From NCBI GenBank assembly GCA_964436045.1, contig CAYTBN010000030.1:21174-85173 (forward strand): a stretch of DNA of 64,000 bases, given 5' to 3'. Shown here in pieces: positions 18,601 to 25,954 of the stretch. The first letter of the stretch is position 1. Every line of letters begins with the position of its first letter. The notes under the pieces are model-generated. The model saw nothing but the letters and a program-made list of their open reading frames with translations. It did not search any database and had not been told where the DNA came from. A program made the translations under genes and the position numbers. The DNA comes from CAYTBN01 sp964436045 (GTDB lineage Bacteria > Myxococcota_A > UBA796 > UBA9615 > CAYRNR01).

Positions 18601-19113
18601 TCACTCGCCTTCCTTGAAGACGACGAACTTGAACTCGCCAAACTGCGCCTGGCCAGCCGTGTACATCACCTCGCGCAGAAGGGAGAATCTCATGGTCTTG
18701 TCGCACTGCAGCAGCAGTCGTCCCTTGAACGGCTGGCTGGGGTTGCGCGCCGCCACAGCCTTCGCGTCGTCGGCCTTCTCCTGCAGTGTGTCGTACAGCG
18801 GAGTGATCATCGTGCCGCGCTTGTACTCGTCGGCTACCGCCGAGTCGCGGACGTCGATCACCTTGACCCCGTCCACCGAGATGCTGCTGCGGGAGACCAC
18901 CACGTTGACCGAAACCTCCGGCTCTTTTTTCGCGGAGGAGATCGGAAGCTGCAGGTCACCTTCCGGATTGACCTGGATATCTTCGACAGAATAGCTCTTG
19001 AGCAGGAAGACCAGGATGATGGTCATCATGTCCATCAGGGACGTGATCGACAGACCACCTTCCTCAGCGGCCCTCTTCCTGCTCTTGGCGCGGAGCTCAG
19101 CTACATTGGGCAT
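18601..19113 (-). CDS. ExbD/TolR-type motor subunit with intact proton-carrying Asp
   Basis: This 170-residue protein has a short cytosolic N terminus, one membrane helix (SLMDMMTIILVFLL) with the conserved Asp that carries protons in ExbD/TolR/MotB-like subunits, and a periplasmic domain ending FKFVVFKEGE. It is nine bases downstream of a second, longer ExbD paralogue and follows the ExbB/TolQ gene. The set of one TolQ and two TolR is the same as AglR/AglQ/AglS, the gliding motor of Myxococcus xanthus. I cannot say which Agl protein it corresponds to. The 154 bases between it and the AgmX/PglI-like gene hold no reading frame I would call. Confidence 0.93.
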   Translation of the reverse strand: MPNVAELRAKSRKRAAEEGGLSITSLMDMMTIILVFLLKSYSVEDIQVNPEGDLQLPISSAKKEPEVSVNVVVSRSSISVDGVKVIDVRDSAVADEYKRGTMITPLYDTLQEKADDAKAVAARNPSQPFKGRLLLQCDKTMRFSLLREVMYTAGQAQFGEFKFVVFKEGE

Positions 19114-19122
19114 GGTCGGCTC

Positions 19123-19755
19123 CTACTGGGCGCCACCGGCGATGACGACGAAGGGGAACAGCAGCTCCCGCTTCTCGGCACCCTCCGGCATGTGATCCCG
19201 GGTCGCGTCCATGGTGTACACGATGTTCTCGTAGACGACCTCGGACTCGGGGATCAGGATGACGTTTTGCTCGTCCGGATATTCGGCCTTGACCTTCACG
19301 AGCAGGTCCGTCAGCGCCGAGAAGTTGTGGCACGGCGTGTAGTCCGCCCCGGTGCAATTGCTGTCCAGCCCACGGCAGTACAGGCTCTCGCAGTACGCGG
19401 TATCCGAGGTCAGCTTGATCGTGGGCTCCCGCTCCACCGCCTGGGCCACGTCGGTGATCTGCCCCACCTCTTCGTCCGTACCGGTCGAGAGGATGGCGGC
19501 GTTCCCACCCACGATGAATCCGCGGTCGGTGACGGCCACGGTCAGCATCAGCGGCGGCTTGGGGTCGATCTGGTCGGTCGTGGCCTTCGGCGCACCGATG
19601 GCCGGCAGCGAACTGTCGATCACCGCCAGATGGACGAACTGGACCGTCAACAACAGGAACGGAATCAAGATCGTGACCAGGTTCATGATCGGCACCAGGT
19701 TGGGTGGCTCGATCTTGTCCTGGACCGCACTCTTCTTGCGCCCGACAGCGCTCAT
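19123..19755 (-). CDS. ExbD/TolR-type motor subunit with Asn in place of the conserved Asp
   Basis: The 210-residue protein has the ExbD layout: basic N terminus, one membrane helix (LVPIMNLVTILIPFLLL), and a periplasmic domain. The residue aligned with the proton-carrying Asp is Asn (codon AAC at about 19674-19676). The periplasmic part contains a loop with four Cys (CESLYCRGLDSNC and YTPC) absent from the shorter paralogue. The ATG at 19755 has GGGAGAAGG upstream. It lies between the TolQ-like gene and the Asp-bearing paralogue. Probably it forms a mixed dimer with the other subunit, one supplying the proton path and this one a structural or force-transmitting role; that is inference. Confidence 0.92.
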   Translation of the reverse strand: MSAVGRKKSAVQDKIEPPNLVPIMNLVTILIPFLLLTVQFVHLAVIDSSLPAIGAPKATTDQIDPKPPLMLTVAVTDRGFIVGGNAAILSTGTDEEVGQITDVAQAVEREPTIKLTSDTAYCESLYCRGLDSNCTGADYTPCHNFSALTDLLVKVKAEYPDEQNVILIPESEVVYENIVYTMDATRDHMPEGAEKRELLFPFVVIAGGAQ

Positions 19756-19845
19756 GTCCTTCTCCCTTCCCAGCCTGGATCCCACTCACTCATGGCGAGC
19801 GCGGCCCGGCAGGAATGCGGGTAGGTCGCGTCGGCTCGGAGACCG

Positions 19846-20496
19846 CTAGGCCTCACCTTCCTTCAGCGAGCCACGCTGGCGTGCGCTGAGGAGGTTGACC
19901 AGCTTCACCGAGTACTGGTCGATATCGTCGATCACCTTGGTCGTGCGGTTCTGGATGATCGAGTGGAAGACCATGGTCGGGATGGCCACGATCAGACCGA
20001 ACTCGGTGGTGTACATGGCGATGGAGATACCAGACGCCAACAGCGCCTGCTTCTGCTCGGCCGAGGCCGCACCGACCGCCTTGAACGCCTGGATCAGGCC
20101 GGAGATGGTCCCCAGCAGACCCGTCAGGGTGGCGACGTTGGCCCACATGCCCAGCATCGGCGTGCGCTTGGTCAGCAGCGGCATCACCTCGAGCGTGGCC
20201 TCGTCGACCGCGTTCTGGATCTCCAGCGTGCTGCGGTTGGCGCGCGTCAGGCCGGCCTTGAGCACGCGGCTCAGGGCAGCGTTGGCTTCCGCGTTGCACA
20301 ACTTGATCGCGCGGTCGATGTTGTTGGCCATCACCAGCTTCTGGATCTGGGCCATGAACGCCGCGCCGTTCAGGTTGTAGCGGAAGAAGACGAAGTAGAA
20401 CCGTTCGATGATCGTGGCCAGTGCGATGACCCACACGGCCAGGATGCCGTACATGAACGGTCCACCCTTGGTAAAGAACTCGACGATGTGGCCCAT
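19846..20496 (-). CDS. MotA/TolQ/ExbB-type proton channel subunit (AglR-like)
   Basis: The 216-residue protein has three membrane helices, at about residues 12-35, 125-150 and 165-190. The last two carry the conserved small and Thr residues that line the channel (TLTGLLGTISGLIQAF and TTEFGLIVAIPTMVFHS). The length and the pattern match TolQ/ExbB and AglR. It forms the stator pentamer around a TolR/ExbD dimer and turns proton flow into motion. It is followed on the same strand by two ExbD-type genes and preceded by a small secreted protein with its own strong promoter. The ATG at 20496 has AGGAGGG upstream. Confidence 0.95.
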   Translation of the reverse strand: MGHIVEFFTKGGPFMYGILAVWVIALATIIERFYFVFFRYNLNGAAFMAQIQKLVMANNIDRAIKLCNAEANAALSRVLKAGLTRANRSTLEIQNAVDEATLEVMPLLTKRTPMLGMWANVATLTGLLGTISGLIQAFKAVGAASAEQKQALLASGISIAMYTTEFGLIVAIPTMVFHSIIQNRTTKVIDDIDQYSVKLVNLLSARQRGSLKEGEA

Positions 20497-20590
20497 TCCG
20501 TAGCCCTCCTACAGATACCGGTTTTTGTATGCGTCCCGGTCCAGCGGCGGGGTGCCCGCCATCTGCGTTGTAGCGCGTTCGTCCTTGCGG

Positions 20591-20848
20591 TCAGAAAGGT
20601 TCGTTTTCGACGGACTCGACGATTTTGGGGATGAAGCTCTTGCTGAGCTGAAGCGTCACCTCGTCCTTAACGTCCTGCCGGTTCACAATGTACGTCACCT
20701 GCGGCTTTTGAACGGTCCCTTCGACCTGTTCAGCCTCTTCTATGACGATTTTTTTACGTTGCTGTGCCAGTGCGGGAGCGGCGACGGCCACGGCGAGCAG
20801 GCCAACCGCGATCAGCGTGATCATGCGGCGCGCAGCGTCAAAAGCCAT
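20591..20848 (-). CDS. Small secreted protein at the head of the motor operon
   Basis: This 85-residue protein has a signal peptide (MITLIAVGLLAVAVAAPALA, cut before QQRKK). The mature part of about 57 residues is charged (KKIVIEEAEQVEGTVQKPQ) and ends in ENEPF. The ATG at 20848 has AGGAGTG upstream. It is 94 bases before the TolQ-like gene and directly downstream of a strong promoter. I do not recognise a named family. A charged stretch leading into a KPQV motif is reminiscent of small Glt-cluster proteins, but this is only an impression. A periplasmic accessory of the motor is a reasonable guess from position. Confidence 0.8.
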   Translation of the reverse strand: MAFDAARRMITLIAVGLLAVAVAAPALAQQRKKIVIEEAEQVEGTVQKPQVTYIVNRQDVKDEVTLQLSKSFIPKIVESVENEPF

Positions 20849-20894
20849 TGAAATCACTCCTGTTTCCGTCACAGATTCGCTCCGAGTGAACCGC

Positions 20895-20924
20895 ATTATA
20901 GGGGAACTGCTGTTCCCGGTCCAA
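20895..20924 (-). promoter_or_regulatory. Strong promoter of the motor genes with a LexA-like palindrome in the spacer
   Basis: Minus strand: TTGGAC (20919-20924), an 18-base spacer, then a perfect TATAAT (20895-20900). The spacer holds GGGAAC-AGCA-GTTCCC (20902-20917), a perfect 6-bp inverted repeat that contains GAAC-N4-GTTC, the core of LexA boxes of the Gram-positive type. A protein bound here would block RNA polymerase. Transcription would begin about 40 bases before the small secreted protein. The remaining bases up to 21044 hold no gene. Confidence 0.65.
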
Positions 20925-21044
20925 CCATGCGCTCGCGATTCGTCTCCTGGCGCTCTGAACCATCCAACGTCCAACGCCCGCAGGCGGTTTCTCGCCCGGC
21001 ACAACGGCCGGTTTTCTTGACCGAACCTTGACCCGCTCGGCGGA

Positions 21045-22595
21045 TCAACCCGCCCCCTCACCTGCCGCTGGCGAGTCGGCGGCCGGCGCCTCCTCGGCCG
21101 GGGGCTCCGCCGGGGGCGCGTCCTCGCTGCCGCCGCCTTCCGTCGGCGGAGAATCACCGCCGCCGCCGTCGGGTTCACCCGTGCCGGCCTCGTCGCCTGC
21201 ACCGCTCACCGCCTCGGCGGCCCGCGCCGCAGCCTCTTCGGCCGCCTTGCGGGCCTCCTCGGCGGCGCGCTCCTGCTCCTTGATCCGCTTCTGCTCGTCC
21301 TTCTCCTGGCGGCGCCGCTCCCTCTCGAGCCGGCGCTCTTCGCGGCCCTGGCTCTTCTCCACCTCTTCGATGTAGGTGTAGATCGGGTCGTCCTCGGCCA
21401 GTCCTGGCGACATCCTGAGCAACTCGTTGTAGGCGTCGAGGGCCTTGGGCCAGTCCCGGTAGTGGTCCCCGTAGAGCACCGCCAGGTTGTACTGGGCGTC
21501 GGTGTTCCCCGGATCGGTGGCAAGCACCTGCTCGAACTCGGCCTTGGCGCCATCGAGGTCGCCGGTACCACGCTTGGCGATTCCCAGCGCCAATCGCGCG
21601 CCGATATGGTTCTTGTTCTGGATCACCGCGCGTTGCACCAGCAGCTTCGCGCCCTCGAAGTCGAGGTTGAAGATGCGGATGTTGGCCAGGTTGACCAGCG
21701 TCTGGACGTGGTTGGGGTCCTGCTCGAGGGCGGCGTTGAACGCCTGCTCGGCCTCGAACTCCAGCCCCATCTGCCGGTAGATCATGCCCATGTTGCAGTG
21801 GACGATCGGATCGGACCTTGCGGCTTCGTTCGCCTGCTGTGCCTTGAGCAACGCGAACTGGGCGAGCTTCGGCTCCCCCTGACGCATGTAGGTCAACGCC
21901 AGCAAGACATACGCACCCACGGACGTCGAGTTGATCACCAGGATGTCCTGGATCGCGCGCACGATGCTGTCGGGGTTCTCCCCCTGCTCGAACGAGTAGC
22001 GCACCGAACCGAGCATGCACTCGGTGTTCTTCGGGTCGTGGCGCGTGCACTGGCTGTAGGCGTCCATCGCCGCACCCGTGCGGTTCTCTTTTTCGTACGC
22101 CGTCCCCAGGGCGACCCAGGCGTCCCCGAGCCCGGGCTGCAGGCGCGTTGCCTCTTCCAGCGACTTGATCGCCTTGGTGGTGTTCCGGCCCTCGAGGTGG
22201 GCCAGGCCCAGGTTGTAGTGCGCCTCGGCCCAGTCGGGCATCATCTGCGCCACCTGGTCGAAGCGGTCGATGGCGGTCGGGACCTGGGGGGGCCGCACGC
22301 TCAGGGCCAGCAGGCCCTCGTTGAACATGCCCTGGGCGCGCTCCCCTCTGGACAGCTGGGGAGGCGCCTCGACCACGCCCTCGCCGGTTTCCTCCCCGGT
22401 CTCGGTGGTCGCGGTCCCATCCTCGCCGGTGGACGTGTCCGTCGTCTCGGTCTCGGTGGCGGTCTCGGTGCCGGTCTCGTCGGCCGTCTGTTCACCGGAT
22501 GTGGTGGGGTCGACGGCACGGTTGCAGTTCTGGACCCCGCCCAGGAACGGCAGCACGGCCAGGATCCCGACCCAGGCGGCGTGACGGCGGATCAT
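21045..22595 (-). CDS. TPR protein of the Glt-like cluster (GltE/AglT-like)
   Basis: The 516-residue product starts with a membrane-export signal and a Cys soon after it (GGVQNC); the lipobox is poor, but a lipoprotein is plausible because AglT/GltE is one. A Thr/Glu-rich linker (about 30-75) follows, then about nine TPR units (about 85-400; WAEAHYNLGLAHLE, GDAWVALGTAYE, PIVHCNMGMIYRQ, TDAQYNLAVLYG), a highly charged Glu/Arg coiled-coil helix (about 415-470) and an Ala/Glu/Pro/Gly-rich tail. Its ATG overlaps the stop of the preceding TPR gene (ATGA, 22592-22595). The linker is encoded by GAGACC-like hexamers. It should be a periplasmic scaffold. Confidence 0.85.
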   Translation of the reverse strand: MIRRHAAWVGILAVLPFLGGVQNCNRAVDPTTSGEQTADETGTETATETETTDTSTGEDGTATTETGEETGEGVVEAPPQLSRGERAQGMFNEGLLALSVRPPQVPTAIDRFDQVAQMMPDWAEAHYNLGLAHLEGRNTTKAIKSLEEATRLQPGLGDAWVALGTAYEKENRTGAAMDAYSQCTRHDPKNTECMLGSVRYSFEQGENPDSIVRAIQDILVINSTSVGAYVLLALTYMRQGEPKLAQFALLKAQQANEAARSDPIVHCNMGMIYRQMGLEFEAEQAFNAALEQDPNHVQTLVNLANIRIFNLDFEGAKLLVQRAVIQNKNHIGARLALGIAKRGTGDLDGAKAEFEQVLATDPGNTDAQYNLAVLYGDHYRDWPKALDAYNELLRMSPGLAEDDPIYTYIEEVEKSQGREERRLERERRRQEKDEQKRIKEQERAAEEARKAAEEAAARAAEAVSGAGDEAGTGEPDGGGGDSPPTEGGGSEDAPPAEPPAEEAPAADSPAAGEGAG

Positions 22596-25500
22596 GAGGT
22601 CTCCTCCGCAGGCGCCACCGCAGGCGAGGGGCTGGCCTCGTACGGCGCGTTGTCGTACTGCACCCGATCCGGCTTGAGCAGCGGGTAGGTGTTGGGGTCG
22701 GTCTTGTGCAGCGCCTCGCGGGCACGCTCGACCCAGGGCGAGTTCTGCTTGAGCTCTGCGGCCTTGGCCAGCACCAGCTCGTACAGCTTGACGACCTCGA
22801 TCTCGTAGGCCTCCGCCAGCTGGATCTTCTGATCGTCGAGGAGTTCCTCGGAGTCGGCCAGGCTGTCCTCGGTCTTCGGCCCGAAGATCTTGCGGTTGTA
22901 GGGCGGCGTCCAGGCGTAGATCATCTCGACGTACAGCTGCACCACGTCCGCCTTGATGTAGAGGCTGGCCATGATGTAGTCGAAGTGGGAGTAGGTGGCC
23001 ATGAAGGCGTTGGCCTGAACCTGGATCGCCTTGAACCCCGCCTGCTTCTCCTCGAGGACGGGCTTCAGCTCCTCCGCGTCCCAGGTGTTGGGCAGCTTGA
23101 TCTCCGAGTAGGCGTCCACGGCTGCCTGCAGCTCGGGGAAGGCCACCTCGGCGGCCGCGGCCACCGCCGGCCGGGTGAGCTGGCCGCCCGAGGCCACGGT
23201 GGCGTGGTACTGGGACAACAACCGCTCCTTGGTGGCGGTCTCCTGGCGCATGTTGCCCTGGTCTGCGTAGATCTGCGCCTGCTTGATCAGCGCCTCCATC
23301 GTCCGGTTGGCGTCCTCCTGCCCGAACCGGTCGATGTAATCGCCGTAAGCCTTCAAGGCCTTCTTGGGGAATCCGCCATCGCGGTAGGCCTCGGCGGCGC
23401 GCCAGTAGGCCTCGTTCGCGTCCTTCACCTCGAAGTCGTTGGCGTACTTGAGGTAGTGCCGGGCCGCGTCGTCGTAGCGCTTGAGTCCCAGGCTGAGGAA
23501 GGCGGACTGCCAGTGGGCGTCGGCCGCTTTTTCGTAGTCCGGGTGCAGGCGCGCGACCTGGGTGTAGTAGCCGATGGCCCGGTTGAGCTCCATCGTGCGT
23601 TCGTACTGCCCAGCGATCCGGAAGAAGATGGCCGGGGCCTTGTCGTGCTCCGGGTACACGTCGAGGAACTCCTCGTACAGACGGTTGGAGTTGACCGTGT
23701 CACCGCCGTTCTCGTACTGGCGGGCGGCGTTGTACAGCGAGGTGGCTGCCTCGTCGCTCAACGGGTACTCGCGGTAGAAGGTCTCGAAGCGCTCACCGGA
23801 CTGCTTGAACGCCTCGATGTCGCCGCTCTCGCCGGCCTTCATCGCCAGCATGAACTGGGCGTCTTCCTTGATCCCCTCGAAGAAGGGAAGACGCTGGTCG
23901 TTCCAGTACGCCTCGTCCTCGCCCATCATCCCGACGTTGCGGTACAGGTCGGCCAGCTCGTAGACCTTCTCCAGGTCGCCCATCTGCTTGTAGCTGTCGA
24001 CCATGTAGCCGGTCGCATACGCAGCGAAGCTCAGGGTCGGCCAGCGGTCGATGATGTCCTGCAAGCGGATGCGGGCCTCGTCCAGCTTGTTGTGGAACAG
24101 GTAGATCTCCGCGACGATGAACAGCTTTCGCGGCATGTCCTCGTGCGCCGGTGCGTCGACGTAGAGCTCGTCGACCGCTCCGATGAAATCCTTGCGCAGC
24201 GGGCTGATCTCCAGCTCGGCGACCGACTCGGGCTTCTGGCCCGGTGGGATCTCCTGGTTCATCAGCGCCAGCGGGTTGGCCTTGTAGTCCCCCCCGCGGT
24301 CCTCCATCAGCCGTTCGTAGGAGAAGGCGAGGGCGTCGAGGGAGTCGCTGCGATGCGACTTGTCCGGGTACTTGTCGAGCTCCTTGTACTCGTGGATCGC
24401 CCGCTCGTACTCGGCGGCGAAGTAGTAGCAGTCGGCGATCTGGTACTGGGTCTCGTAGGCGTCAGCCGCGAAGGGGAAGCGGTCCAGGTAGTCCTGGTAC
24501 GCCACGGCCGCCTTGAGGTACTCCGAGCGCGCCGGCTCGGAACCCGGCACGGCGCCGCTCTCGTTGAACTGCAAGTAGGCCGTACGGTGGTACAGCTTGG
24601 CCACGTCCAGCAGCGATTCCTCGATGTACTTGCTCGCGGCGCGCAGGGCGTCCGGATTGCTCTTGTTGGCCTCCCACCAGGGAGTCCCCTCGCGGAACAG
24701 CTCCACCAGCTGGGTCCGGATGTCCTGGGCGGCATCCGGGTCCGGATTGTCCTTGATGTAGTGCAGTTGCATCATCTTGTGCAGGAAGTCCGGGTTGTCC
24801 GGGCTGTTGGGGAAACGCTCGACGATCCGAGCCAGGGCCTCGATCTCCTCGTCGTAGCGCCCCTGCTGCCACAGGACGTCGTCCACCTGGACCAGCACGT
24901 CGTACTCGTACTGCTTGTCGCCGGAGGTGGAGAAGAAGGACTCCGCCCTCAGGATCGGCGGCATCTCCACGTCGTCCGCCTGGTCCACCAGCGAGATGGC
25001 CAGGTACTCGATCGACTCGGGCCGCAGCTGGGTAGCCGACTTGCCCTCGGTCAGCTCCATGCTGTCCGAGTGCTCGATCAGCTGGACGAACCGCGGGATC
25101 GCCTGGTCCAGGTCGTCCTTGCGGTAGAAGGCCCACGCCAGCTTGTACAGGGAGCGGTCGAACAGGTCCTCGACCCCGGACGCTATCGCCTGCTCGTAGG
25201 CCAGGATCGCGTCGTCGAACCGCAGCTCGTCGAAGTAGATCTCCCCCAGCTGGAACCAGCCGTGGGCCGCGTAGCGGCGGCCCGGCAGCGTCGTGACCAG
25301 CTCGCGGTAGGTGTTCAACGCCAGGGCGTCGTCCTTCTGCGCGCTCATATCGTCGCCGTACGCATACCCCAACAGGTAGTAGGCGGCGTCCAGATACTCG
25401 TAGTCCGGGAAGTCGCGGATCAGCCGCTTGTACTGCGCGATGGCGTTCGCGTAGTCGTACCCCGGCGGCTCGGGCAGCGACTTGATCTCATCCAGTTCGA

Positions 25501-25954
25501 ACAGGTCTTCGAGCTTGTGATACTCCATGCTGTCCACCAGGAACTGGAATTCCATCTCTTCGAGAAAGAGATCGGCCAGGCGGAACATCCGGTGGGCCGT
25601 GTAAGGGCTGCGCGGATACTTGGCGATGAACGCCTCGTGCTGCCGGATGGCTTCCAGCCGAAGCTCCTGCTCGATGACCTCGTTCTCCGCGATCTGGGCC
25701 TCGTAGCTCGAGCGGATCTTCTGGATCTCCTCGCTGTGGCGGTGGTTCACGATGCGCCTGAATTCATCGCGCATCTCCTCCACGCGATCGCCGAACCGCG
25801 CATAGGCCTCGCGGAAGTTGTCCATGTCCGCCTCTGTGGCGGGCAGGATTTCTTCCACCGGGGGGGGGGCAGCGGCCTCCTCCTCGTCGGTCTGAGCCAG
25901 GGCGCCCAGCGGCAGCAGGCAGAGGATCGGCAGCCAGTGGAGGAGGCGACTCAT
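22592..25954 (-). CDS. Large periplasmic TPR protein (GltD/AgmU-like)
   Basis: The 1120-residue protein has a signal peptide (LLHWLPILCLLPLGALAQ), a short acidic/Pro stretch, a coiled-coil at about 45-110, then tetratricopeptide-like repeats almost to the end (YTAHRMFRLADLF, AAYYLLGYAYG, YAAHGWFQLGEIY, AYETQYQIADCYY, AAYATGYMVDSY, PAIFFRIAGQYE). The size and composition resemble AgmU (GltD), a large TPR protein of the Myxococcus gliding machine. The ATG at 25954 overlaps the stop of the upstream gene (ATGA), and its own stop overlaps the next start in the same way, so three TPR genes should be translated in step. No enzymatic motif is seen. Confidence 0.87.
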   Translation of the reverse strand: MSRLLHWLPILCLLPLGALAQTDEEEAAAPPPVEEILPATEADMDNFREAYARFGDRVEEMRDEFRRIVNHRHSEEIQKIRSSYEAQIAENEVIEQELRLEAIRQHEAFIAKYPRSPYTAHRMFRLADLFLEEMEFQFLVDSMEYHKLEDLFELDEIKSLPEPPGYDYANAIAQYKRLIRDFPDYEYLDAAYYLLGYAYGDDMSAQKDDALALNTYRELVTTLPGRRYAAHGWFQLGEIYFDELRFDDAILAYEQAIASGVEDLFDRSLYKLAWAFYRKDDLDQAIPRFVQLIEHSDSMELTEGKSATQLRPESIEYLAISLVDQADDVEMPPILRAESFFSTSGDKQYEYDVLVQVDDVLWQQGRYDEEIEALARIVERFPNSPDNPDFLHKMMQLHYIKDNPDPDAAQDIRTQLVELFREGTPWWEANKSNPDALRAASKYIEESLLDVAKLYHRTAYLQFNESGAVPGSEPARSEYLKAAVAYQDYLDRFPFAADAYETQYQIADCYYFAAEYERAIHEYKELDKYPDKSHRSDSLDALAFSYERLMEDRGGDYKANPLALMNQEIPPGQKPESVAELEISPLRKDFIGAVDELYVDAPAHEDMPRKLFIVAEIYLFHNKLDEARIRLQDIIDRWPTLSFAAYATGYMVDSYKQMGDLEKVYELADLYRNVGMMGEDEAYWNDQRLPFFEGIKEDAQFMLAMKAGESGDIEAFKQSGERFETFYREYPLSDEAATSLYNAARQYENGGDTVNSNRLYEEFLDVYPEHDKAPAIFFRIAGQYERTMELNRAIGYYTQVARLHPDYEKAADAHWQSAFLSLGLKRYDDAARHYLKYANDFEVKDANEAYWRAAEAYRDGGFPKKALKAYGDYIDRFGQEDANRTMEALIKQAQIYADQGNMRQETATKERLLSQYHATVASGGQLTRPAVAAAAEVAFPELQAAVDAYSEIKLPNTWDAEELKPVLEEKQAGFKAIQVQANAFMATYSHFDYIMASLYIKADVVQLYVEMIYAWTPPYNRKIFGPKTEDSLADSEELLDDQKIQLAEAYEIEVVKLYELVLAKAAELKQNSPWVERAREALHKTDPNTYPLLKPDRVQYDNAPYEASPSPAVAPAEETS

